From positions 72,349,884 to 72,413,883 of the forward strand of contig CM055094.1 in assembly GCA_029204225.1 (NCBI GenBank): a DNA stretch of 64,000 bases, written 5' to 3'. Source of the stretch: Diphasiastrum complanatum (lineage: Eukaryota > Streptophyta > Lycopodiopsida > Lycopodiales > Lycopodiaceae). The notes below the pieces were generated by a model. That model did not search any database. It was not told the origin of the DNA and saw nothing but the letters and a program-made list of their open reading frames with translations. Positions 10,151-20,134 of this stretch are shown here, piece by piece; position 1 is the first letter of the stretch; every line of letters starts with the position of its first letter. The position numbers were made by a program, and so were the translations under genes.

Positions 10151-11492
10151 ATGGCTACACATAATCAGAGACCAAGAGGAACCATTGATGCAATCAATAT
10201 TTGCAATGAAAAAAATGCAGAAGATCAATGGATACCAAGAATATATCGAAAATATCAATGGATCTTGATGAATCCCTCTGCAAAAGGCTCATTCCGAAAA
10301 AGAAAAAGATCAAATAACATAATTAGAAGCTCTTGGAAAGGCAGGATAATGGATTTTAAAGTATCACCTGCCAGTCAATCTATCACGGAAGTTTTAGTTC
10401 AGCATGCTTATCTTCACAATGAGCTCAACATTCATGATCTAAATCCAAATGATAGAAGGAAATGCAATTGTAAGTTTTCATATTCAATTTCTTTATATTT
10501 ATCATTGTCTTTAAATTATATTTTTCTTGAGATGTTTTTGTTGGTTTTGCAGATTTGTATCCATCAAATTTCTTTGAATGTCAATCAGTTCAATCGATTG
10601 CAGGAACAATCGATGTCATACATGTGGATATCGATATTTTACAATATAAAGGTCATTCTCCAAAATCACTTTTAGAGTCAGGAGTTTTTTATTATGATCG
10701 CAGATATTTTCCTGATAAAAATGGTTTAGTTGGTAGATTAGAGCCATATCCTCTACCAGATTTTTCGAGTGAGGAATGGATTTCTCCTAATGCAGCAATT
10801 TTAGAAAGTTTTCAATCTAGGCTATATATTGATATTCAAAGTATATTAAAATGCAGCACTGGATTAAAGAATAATATATTAAGTTGGTATCTACCTTTTA
10901 TAATTTTTGTTGATTTTTTTTCCAAATGCAATGTTCGGAGAACGAAAACAATGTTAATTTGTAAGGACTTGAGTGCTGATATAATCGTCGAGTTGTTGGA
11001 TGATGGTTGGGATACAAAACAAAATCAGCAAGAGTGCAGAGTATGTTACTCATCCATGACATTTAGATATCACATCAAAAAGCAAATGCTCACTTTGCTG
11101 CAGTATTGTAGAAGATGGATTAAATGCAAAAATGTTTGGAAGCCACTTGATCAAGATTTTGGTATAAACCCTCAAGAGCAACTTCAAATAACAGTGAAAA
11201 GAAATGACAACATTCTTGCAATGGTTGAAGTCGAGGAAGATTGGTGTCTCAATCACATTCGATCAGAACTAGACATGTTGCAATTCGATCTGCCTCAGTA
11301 CTGTCAATTTCGATTGAATGGTGTAAAGGTACGTTATGCCATATAAAAATATTTCTTTTTTTCTATTTCTAAGTGAATCAATTTCATAAAATATATAACT
11401 AAACAATTTCTCTTGTGCAAGTAAGAGTAAGGCAGAAAGAGAATATAAAATGCAAAGACATTGGAACATCCATCGAAATTGAAGATCCATAG
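10151..11492 (+). CDS. Gene W, middle H3U copy (basic protein with ubiquitin-like C-terminus)
   Basis: Exons are 10151-10469, 10553-11328 and 11421-11492, about 388 residues in total. The N-terminus (MATHNQRPRG) leads to a basic stretch GSFRKRKRS and WKGRIMDFKVSP. The middle has GVFYYDRRYFPDKNG, EEWISPNA and TKTMLICKDLS. The last about 75 residues (LQITVKRND, VEVEEDWCLNHIRSEL, YCQFRLNGVKV, then VRVRQKENIKCKDIG) have the strand-strand-helix-strand layout of a ubiquitin-like fold. The frame is open throughout. However, the acceptor before exon 3 reads AA at 11419-11420 where the left copy has AG, so the last exon may not splice. The gene converges on the H3-ULP gene. I do not recognise the N-terminal family; the ubiquitin-like call is an inference. 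Confidence 0.6.
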
Positions 11493-12149
11493 ATTATGAA
11501 CTATGGAATTTTGTACTATGTAATACAATTTTTTGTATACATCATTTAAGAAAATATATGAACCACTTTTTCTATGAGGCTCATTCATTTCTATGATCTC
11601 CATTTCCATGATACAAAACACAATGTAATTGCAACTGGATAATATGAGTTTTCGATAGCAAGATTCATTGTCTCCTACAGGAAATGCACTATTTCCATTG
11701 GGGAGATCTTCAGTCACTTGAACTCTAGTTGAACACTTGCCCTTGTTGAAGTCTCGTATAGATCGGTTGTATTTTTGGTCTTCATTGCCTTGGTCTGTAT
11801 TGTCCTTGTCTTGACATATTTGGATATGTTCAGATGATGATCTGATCAAAGCTTTGCTGCGACAAATCTAAGTGAACTAATGTTGCATGTTTGGATTGGT
11901 TGTGGCAAAGGTTCGATCAGATCATCATTCTGAACTTATCCAAAAAAAGACCATGGTAAAGGCAAGGCAGACCAAGGCTATGAAACACAAACATGTCGAA
12001 AAACAATAGAAATTGAAGATGAATGAACCATAACCTGAATTGATAAGAGGGAAAAAAAACATGTAAGAACAAACATAGAAAAACTGTAAGTATATTTCTA
12101 TTAAAAAAATTTGTATATGTGTCTTATCCACATAAAGTGAGACAAATAT
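11493..12149. repeat. Convergent 3' region with a duplicated W-exon-3/H3-ULP-exon-4 module
   Basis: This stretch holds decayed second copies of both gene ends. A copy of H3-ULP exon 4 lies on the minus strand at about 11613-11720 (FK, stop, LKISPMEIVHF... with stops). A copy of W exon 3 lies on the plus strand at about 11953-12023 (VKARQTK..., then CRKTIEIEDE). The functional-looking exons are at 11421-11492 (W) and 12317-12150 (H3-ULP). The order suggests a tandem duplication of the 3'-3' junction with a period of roughly 530-600 bp. Confidence 0.5.
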
Positions 12150-14252
12150 TTAACCAGAATCAACTACTATGATCTCTAAATCCATTTCTCCAGTTGGAAG
12201 TAGCTTGGGTGGAGACCACTCGACCACTACAATTGGATATGAATTTTCGATCACAATCTTTATGGTCTCCTGTCTGAAGTGCATTATCTCCATTGGGGAG
12301 ACCTTCGGGCATTTAAACTGACAAAAAAACATAAACACAGTTAAATGTAATTAATCAAAGATCAGTTAATAGGAGTTTGTATATGAAAAAAATAAAAACA
12401 CAATTAAAAGTAATTAATTGAATATTACCACTTCCATATTTGGAAGTCCATCTTGTAATGCAAGCCAATTAAAAAAGTGTTTGGCATTGCATACGGTATA
12501 CCAGCCACAGCTGACAGAATCAACTTGCTGGGAGGACTGCAGAATCCAAATTTGAACATTATGAGATATTGGATCAACGTGCAGGATGTAAGAATACAAT
12601 CTACAACGGAAACAAGCGCGCGTCGATCTGATATCAAAATTTTTTGATTGAATATCGGATCAGCGCGCACGTTGGAAAAATAAACCATTCAATAACTACA
12701 AGGGCGCGTCGAACTGATATTGAAAAATTTATACCTCTGCATCAACCATTTTCAGCTTCGAGTATGCTTTTGCATTTGGTACTGGAAATAGTTCCAGTAT
12801 TTTCTGTATATGGGTCCTGGCAATTTTGTGTGTGTGTGTAATAGAGTTCATCTTCAAACAAACTGGATTACACACACCCTCATCATTGACGTACAGGGAC
12901 AACACATATAAGCTTGAATGATCACTGAAATCAGAAAATAAGAAATTTATGAGAATCAATGTGAAATCAAAATTCATATGAAAAATTCAATAAAATAAAA
13001 TCTGAAAAATAGTCACTTACTTTGTTATGTATGGCAGCACAAGAATTGGAGTCCCCAGTCTGATGTATTGGAGCATATCATCGTGCAGACTTTTGAAATC
13101 AGGTAAATCAAATGCTTCCATGAATTGAAGGGGAAACAATGCAACATCTATAAACAATGGGGTCTGGAAGAACTCCATCCAATACTGAATGGCACCACCT
13201 CCTACATTGTTCCCTAGCATTTTATCCCTACTTTCTAATTCAGCAGTATCTAAACTAGAAAGGAGGAGACCAGCATTGGTCTTCGGCATCCTAAAACTGT
13301 GTCGAGGACCTAAACCTTTAAGATACTTATTTAACAATTGGTCATACTGTACATATTGAAGACTATTTACAAAGGCAAGTGCAGGGGGTGCAAGAAGTAA
13401 CACAGATAAACCACATAAAGAATTGTCATTAAAAATTGATTCTACCTTTATACTAACAAAATCATCTAAATCGCTTCCAACAACAGGAGGACGGGAACTA
13501 ATATTTACGGGTTTAGGAGGAGGAGGAGATTTAGGAGGTGGAGATTTATTAGGAGAGGAAGATTTAGCAAGAGAAGTTAAAGATGGAGTGGAAGGAGAAG
13601 AAGGATACTTAGGAGGAGAAGAAGGAGAATTAGGAGGGGAATGAATAGAAGAAAGAATAGTATTCAGAGTTGGCTTGGAAAAATCCCTCGCTTTAGATGG
13701 AGGGTCAAGAAACCTCCTCTTATTTGAAACACTCCCGCTCTGTATACGAATAACAAGCCAGGTTGGTTGAGATTGCTTGCGTTTTCTCCTCTCTGAATCT
13801 TGTTTTGGAAGAGAGGAGAGAGCAGGTCTAAAGTATTTAGGAACCTTGTCATATGTGTCCTGAAGCCTGAACACTATGATGAAATCCTTGGGCATGATTT
13901 TCACCCTCTTGGCATGGACAGCTGCAACAACAGTATCAGAAAAAAATTTCATCTGGAAATCCTCATATGTTGTGTGTGGTGTCTCAATTGCCATTACCGT
14001 CCATCTCACATCTGCAGATAGACTTCTTGTCACCTGCCTGATGGACCTCTGTATGTGAGATTTCGAAATCAGAAGTTTATTTGTCTTTTGAAGCTTCCGA
14101 ATATCCTTGAGCCATGGAGGGTCTCTTCTTCTACCCCTTGGCCTATGAGGAGGTGATGGTGGACGAGGTGGCGGTTGTGGATTTTCCTGACCCACACCTG
14201 AAATTGACATTCCACCTGAATGCCTACGTGCTGTCTGCTTGGTCTGCGCCAT
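12150..14252 (-). CDS. H3-ULP: histone-H3-like domain fused to an Ulp1-type cysteine protease
   Basis: Exons 14252-13021, 12924-12735, 12536-12429 and 12317-12150 join in phase with GT..AG borders and give 565 residues without a stop. Residues 1-14 (MAQTKQTARRHSGG) copy the histone H3 tail, with Lys4 kept, Lys9 replaced by Arg and Lys14 by Met. Residues about 45-135 match the H3 histone fold: WLKDIRKLQKTNKLLI for alphaN/alpha1, then FFSDTVVAAVHAKRVKIMPKD, against the H3 stretch [21 protein letters not shown]. A Pro/Ser-rich linker follows (about 140-275). Residues about 290-510 fit a C48 protease: PILVLPYITNDHSSLYVLS with His413, MNS with Asn437 in place of the usual Asp, and QQVDSVSCGW with Gln478 and Cys484 six apart as in Ulp1. 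The predicted role is a chromatin-associated protease acting on ubiquitin-like conjugates, which is an inference. This is the best preserved of three copies. Confidence 0.75.
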
Positions 14253-14759
14253 TAATGTGTAGTAGCAAATCAGCGTGTGATAATGTTGATTACAAGATCA
14301 GACCTCAGGTCGGACGCGTCGAAGTGATACCGGAGCTCAACAATTATGTAAGCTAGTAGCGGATGGGCACGCATGAGTAGTAACAGATTGAAGGAAGTTG
14401 GTTTCGAGTGCACTGAATCGATATTGCATGGATGCAATTAGCTATATGCAAACAAATTTCAGCGTCGTCGATCAAGATATATAGAGAAAATCAGAAATGA
14501 TTGCAAACGTGGTGGTTTGCAAACGTGGTGGCTCGTATTCCGATGATGATTACTCAGAGGCTTGTCAATCAAATCAATCTAAATATCCATCAATCTTCAA
14601 AATGATTAGTCACATCGAATTGAACAGACTTAATTTCAAATAAAGTATGGTCACATCTACAATCAATGCTACAAAAGTATAATATCACACTTCTACCATT
14701 TAATGCTGAATTTAACAACGTTAAGCTTTAAATAAAAGACCTTTTTTATATCCATAGCA
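14253..14759. promoter_or_regulatory. 5' flank of H3-ULP; probable end of the middle H3U copy
   Basis: This is the upstream region of the H3-ULP start. It contains GACGCGTCGAAGTGATAC, similar to GCGCGTCGAACTGATATT at 12704 and to other CG-rich motifs in H3U intergenic parts. No terminal repeat was found here. The H3U sequence appears to stop before the gypsy gag debris at 14760. Confidence 0.3.
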
Positions 14760-15260
14760 CTAGAAGACGCAAAGTCTGTATCTGAATCCGACTCTGGCGA
14801 ATCACTTTGCCTACGATGTTTATGATGGCGATCATACTTCTTTCGTGTCTCCTCTTCCTCTAACTACCGAGTTGCTTCAACAATGTGTTCCAATCCCTTG
14901 TGGTTTCCCTCTTGAGAACCTTATGTAACCCATGACAAAAGTATTTGACGCGTTTTGCATCTGTCAATAGTTCTTGAAGACTTTTCTCAAGTACTTTGAA
15001 TTGTTAGACGTAAGCCACTACATCCTCCTTCCTCTTCTGCTTAATCGCTTGATGCTTATCTAAAATTTCTTCATCCTCATACTCCTTTCGATATCGCTCC
15101 AAAAAAGCTCTTCTCAAATCCTCCCAAACCTGAAATTCTTGTAATACATATTGTGACTATCGAATATCCTCCACTTCGTGATTCTCCTGACATACAGCCA
15201 GGAACTGATGGATATGCATATCTGGGTCGTCATGTTTTTTCCCTTTGAAACATTGGAATG
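14760..15260 (-). pseudogene. Ty3/gypsy gag fragment
   Basis: The minus strand from 15260 reads MTFQCFKGKKHDDPDMHIHQ, then VWEDLRRAFLERYRKEYED, then ILDKHQAIKQKRKEDVVAYV. This is the pattern of a retrotransposon gag (helical domain with W..L...F...Y and a KQ...V..Y..F motif). Stops break it after EVEDIR and VAYV. No pol is attached. Confidence 0.65.
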
Positions 15261-15760
15261 TCATTCCACGAGTGCATCCCATTGGTACGTCCCATAGGTA
15301 TAGCATCCATTCCGCAAAGTACCATAGTACGACCTGGATCCGAAACAGGAGCTCCCAAATACATTGATAACAAATCCGTGCTTACCAATGGTAACTCCAC
15401 CCACAAACTGAAAATTATTATAATCTAGATTCCTAACACAACCCGAACCAGACGGCAACAAAACCAAAAAAGTGTGTTGCTACTATTATACAAAGATATC
15501 ATAGGCATAATCATGGAGGAACCCATCCGTCAGGATTCTATGTACTCCTTCATGTAGTTTTTCTCATCTCATTATTAAAATTGGTATAAGTGATAGTTCA
15601 AAGCATCCAACTTGAACATTAATATTCTCTATATCAATTATGAAATCTTTCTATCTATCATATATAGGATTTTAACGGAAAGATACATTCTTAAAAAGGA
15701 GTTAATTCTTGAAATAGAGTGAAGTTATATTGTAAAACTAGCAAGCATAGTTGAAGAGGG
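15261..15760. other. Unassigned retrotransposon-like spacer
   Basis: No gene is seen. The first 200 bp may be the upstream part of the gag fragment. The last bases before 15761 (GTTGAAGAGGGAG) are a polypurine tract like that at 23843-23855. Confidence 0.3.
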
Positions 15761-16060
15761 AGTGTGAAGAATTGTCAACTATTTTCTTGACTAGTTTAGG
15801 CCTAATGGAGGCCAAACTTGTGGATATGGCCCATCAAAATTTTCACATGTGAATGTCATTAAAAATAGTAATGTCTACTACTTTTAGATAGTCTTAGAAG
15901 TGATAGAGTTTAAGTCCCACGAAATGAGCTTTATTTGATGTAATTTGGCCATATGGACCAAATTTGGTAGTGTAGTGTTCATATTTCTATTTTAGGACTA
16001 TATGACTCTAAAGAGAGAAAAGAGAGTCAAATAGCATGCCTAAAATAGGCTGAAGTTTGG
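15761..16060 (+). repeat. Copia-type LTR fragment
   Basis: TGTGAAGAATTGTCAACT directly follows the polypurine tract GTTGAAGAGGGAG. This is the same arrangement as the 3' LTR start of the copia element at 23856 (TGTGAAAGACTCAACT). The right limit is approximate. No copia coding region precedes it. Confidence 0.4.
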
Positions 16061-17598
16061 ATTAGGTGGAGGAGTACCACGACCTTCATCTTCGGCTTGA
16101 TAATCAACTTATGGTGGTGGAATTGCTTCATCCTCACTGAGATGCTTGGGTAGTTCATCAATATCTTTTTCATCATCGCCAAACCTATGAATCTCATTGA
16201 GTATGATCACGACTTATGTGCATCCATTATCCAAGTAGATCATGGCATCTATACCCCTTCGTTTGCTGATTATATCATGTTGCTCCTTTTGCTCTTAGGT
16301 ATATGAAAATAAACGCAGCATCCAAATACATGCAAACCATCCATCTTAGGCTTCTTACTACTGAATGCCTCATCTATTGTGTGATTAGGGCTAAAAGCAT
16401 GGTTTGGTGGTACAAAAAAGGAACCCATTTTTCATTGTACCTTTTGGTAGTACATTTCACTTTTGGGGGATTTGGAAGGGAGATTGATAGATGCTACCCA
16501 CGAGTTAATGCAATGAAGGCATCCCTAGTAATGATGGGCCTACCCTTTTGGAGTATTGGGGGTTAAGTGGTGGGCCTATTCTCTCTCCTCCAATAAAAAG
16601 ATAGTGTATTTCTACCCAAGTCCGCAATTTCCATGTGTGCCAACGTTTCCCTAGCATCATCAACAATTTTGCAATTCTTCCTTTCAACTATACTTTTTGT
16701 TTTTAGGCCTTTTAACTATGCAAATTGTTACTTGATTCCATGCTCCTAGAAAAAATTAATAAAAGTCATGGATCGATACTCACCACCCATAGCTCCTTAT
16801 CCATTAGAATGCTCCTTATTTTAAACTTCCAATGCTATAATTGGACACCTCGTTCAATTAGTTGGCTTCTGCAAGTACAGATTATCCCAATCCTGCCATT
16901 CTGCCAAAAAATTGCCCTTCTGACACATTAATGGATCTTAATAAAAGCCTCAAAGTGTGATTGGAAGTCTTGCAAGTCAACTTTAAGCCTAACCTTAAAA
17001 GTTTCAAGCCCTCCACCACTTGATTTGACCTAACTCGCCAAAATTGGCCCAATATTAGGGAAACACTCCAATGCAATTTCATTAACTACCTCACCCTTGA
17101 AATGGTTCACTTTGACCTCCGATCCATTTTCTTCCCATGATTCATCAATCACTCTATTTGTGAGAAGTCAAACTTGTACAGTACAATTCTTTTATGCCGT
17201 TAATCTGGAGGAAATCGACTTTCAAACAACCCTAAATGGAGCAAAGGCCACTTAGTTATGGGCTTTTAGGAAAAATGAACCGTCAAAAGAAAATCTCTCC
17301 TTCAAATGAATTTGAACTTCAGAGCCTCTTTCAAAGTGAAATTTGTTAATGAAGTTGAAGGGCCCATTTCCCTTAAGGTCCCAATCACCTGAAGTTTTAT
17401 CATTTCCCCCAAGATCTAATGGATACTCGCGATCCAAGAGCCCACAATGGCTCATTCTCAATCGTTGATTACTGGGCCTCAAGATCCAATGATCAAGATC
17501 AAATATGTGATCCGCTTGAGACACTTCTACCAAACAGATGGACCCTTTGGTTCACTGCATATCCACTCTGACTAGTCACGCATGCGCGCGTGTGAGGC
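16061..17598. other. Unassigned, probably decayed retrotransposon
   Basis: No convincing gene. At 16100-16260 the minus strand has a short frame ELPKHLSEDEAIPPP typical of copia pol spacers, with stops. The rest shows no protein I recognise. Confidence 0.25.
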
Positions 17599-18083
<485 letters not shown>

Positions 18084-18690
18084 TGTGAAAGATTCAACTA
18101 GTTTAATCATATTTGCTACATTTCTATATTTGGCAAATTGAGGTCAACTTTGTTTTAGACTTAGAGTTTGACTTTTCAAAGTTCATTGGTCTAAATTTCA
18201 TTTGAATAAACACTTTTTGAAAGTTTGGGAAAGTTAGAAGTCGAGTTTAAGTAGATTCAAACTTGAATGTTGGGTACTTTGAATCTAGGACCAAAAATAG
18301 TAGGGTTCACATTTTGGTGGGAAATCCAAGTGGCCAAATAGGGCTTGGACCTATTATAAAAGGATGTAACTCATGGAGAGACATATCTTCTCTCTTCTCT
18401 ATCTCATTTCATGCTTATACATGGTTCTCTTGGGTTCTACTATCCATTGGTGCACTGTACTCGTGATGTAGAATGATTTATGTTTGTTATTTTTGGATCC
18501 ACATGTGTGAAATATAGTAATTTGCTAGTTTTTCACTTACAGCAACAATACTTTATCTTTTGATTCATGTTTGATCAAGTTCTATTTTTTTGTGTGTAGA
18601 TGCTGATTTTGTTACATTGGTGAGATTGGTATAGTAGCTTCTTTTGTAACCCAAGATCTTGCGATCATCATTGATATGAAATCCTTCACA
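18084..18690 (+). repeat. Copia 5' LTR
   Basis: 607 bp, with a TATA-like CCTATTATAAAAGGATG at about 18350-18366, matched at 24116-24132 in the 3' LTR. Confidence 0.9.
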
Positions 18691-18704
18691 TCGTATCAGA
18701 GCTT
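18691..18704 (+). other. Primer-binding site (initiator tRNA-Met type)
   Basis: TCGTATCAGAGC differs from the usual plant TGGTATCAGAGC by one base and directly abuts the 5' LTR. Confidence 0.75.
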
Positions 18705-19292
18705 TTGTTTCAATTTATGAAGGAGGAAATCATATCTATCAATGATTTGGTGAAGATATCAAGGCTAGAGCATGCTAGGGAGGATTCTACACCAAAATCA
18801 AGTTTTTTGCTTTTGTAGATTAAATCTTTTGTAGACCAAAACCCTGTATAGGTTCATAAACTTGATCAATTCTAATTTTTGAATTCACATACTAGATTTG
18901 GCTGATTTTTGGATCATTAGATCAGTCTAAGTGGTGGCTAATAAATTGCATATCAAATTTTTCAGCATTTGCATGTAGATTTGGAATGATCAATTTTTTG
19001 TGATTTTGTCAAAACTCTAATTTTGATTGGATTTCTAGATAGTGAGGTTTATGTACTTCATTTGAGTGTGTTTCAAACTTAGGAAGTGGCAAAATTCATT
19101 AGATTGAGGATAGATCATAGGTTTTCAAGATTTTATGATTCTATGTGTTGATTTGCTTGGTATAAGTGCTAGGAGAGAATTCTTGAGATAGTTTCAAATC
19201 TGTGTGATTTCTTTTGAAAAAATTTGTTGTTGTTCAAAGGAGTGCTTTCTGCAATGAAAACAGGTTGACAAAGAAGACCAGGTTATTGCTAC

Positions 19293-20134
19293 ATGGCAAC
19301 ATCAAGTGGAGTCATGTTGGAAGCCAATGATAGGCTTATCTCAAGTAGCTATTCATTGTGGAAAGTGAGGATGGAATCACTTCTTGAGATGAATGATGTT
19401 TTGGATATTGTTGTAGGTATGGAGGAGAGACCATCAACACAACAAGATCAAATAAAGTATGATAAGAGGGCCAAAAGGGCTCTACATATTATCAAGATGA
19501 ATGTTACCAATGAGCTTCTCAAGGAAGTTGGGAAGTGTACTTCATCTCGAGATGCTTGGGATTCATTGAAGAAGCTTTATGAATCCAAGTCTACTAGAGT
19601 GTTGACTCTAAGAAGAAAAATCTTTTCTTGTTTGCAAAAGAATGAAGAAAGTCCAAGTACGTTTGATGGAGATGTTTGTATGATCAAAATGAAGGATATC
19701 TTGTCTGGAAAAGGTAAAAGGCAAGAAAAGTTGTTCAAACTAGATGCTTGTGTTATTGCTAACCAAGTTGGATGTGTTGCAAGAGAGCATATACATATTC
19801 GAGAGGTTTGGCATAGAACGATGGTACACCTCAACTTCAAGTCATTGGAGGTAATGCCTAGAAAGAAGGTTGTGATAGGTCTTCCAAGTTCTCTAAGTGG
19901 CATCAATCATGTTTGTGAGTCTTGTGCTTTGTCTAAGTCACATAGACTACCTTATACTAGATGTACATCTAGATCTACAAAGCCTCTTTTTAAGGGCACC
20001 TTTCTAACTTCTACTCTAGAAGTTATGATATTGATAGATAGAAATCTTCGGGATGTAGTAGAAGGTGCTGACCTGAAAGTAGAAGATGGTGATCAAGCAA
20101 AGGCATGGAAGATTAAAGATCAAAAGGCCTTAGC
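19293..20134 (+). pseudogene. Copia gag and integrase zinc domain, internally deleted
   Basis: The frame opens with MATSSGVMLEANDRLI, SSYSLWKVRMESLLEMND and RDAWDSLKKLYESKS, a UBN2-type copia gag. After about residue 128 it jumps to integrase sequence: VWHRTMVHLNFKSLEVM, then GINHVCESCALSKSHRLPY, the H-H-C-C zinc-binding domain. The gag knuckle, protease and most of the integrase core are missing. The frame stays open across the joint, so the deletion was in phase. Confidence 0.75.

Noticed and set aside
13423-13644. Gly/Glu-rich ORF on the plus strand
   Set aside because: It is the antisense of the Pro/Ser linker of H3-ULP.
13850-14252. Interpretation of the H3-like gene as a centromeric CENH3 or an ordinary H3
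   Set aside because: The tail keeps AxTKQT, but the protein carries a long linker and protease domain, and there are three copies inside mobile units.
16882-17533. Minus-strand ORFs of 66 and 93 residues
   Set aside because: No recognisable domain, and the composition is like translated LTR sequence.
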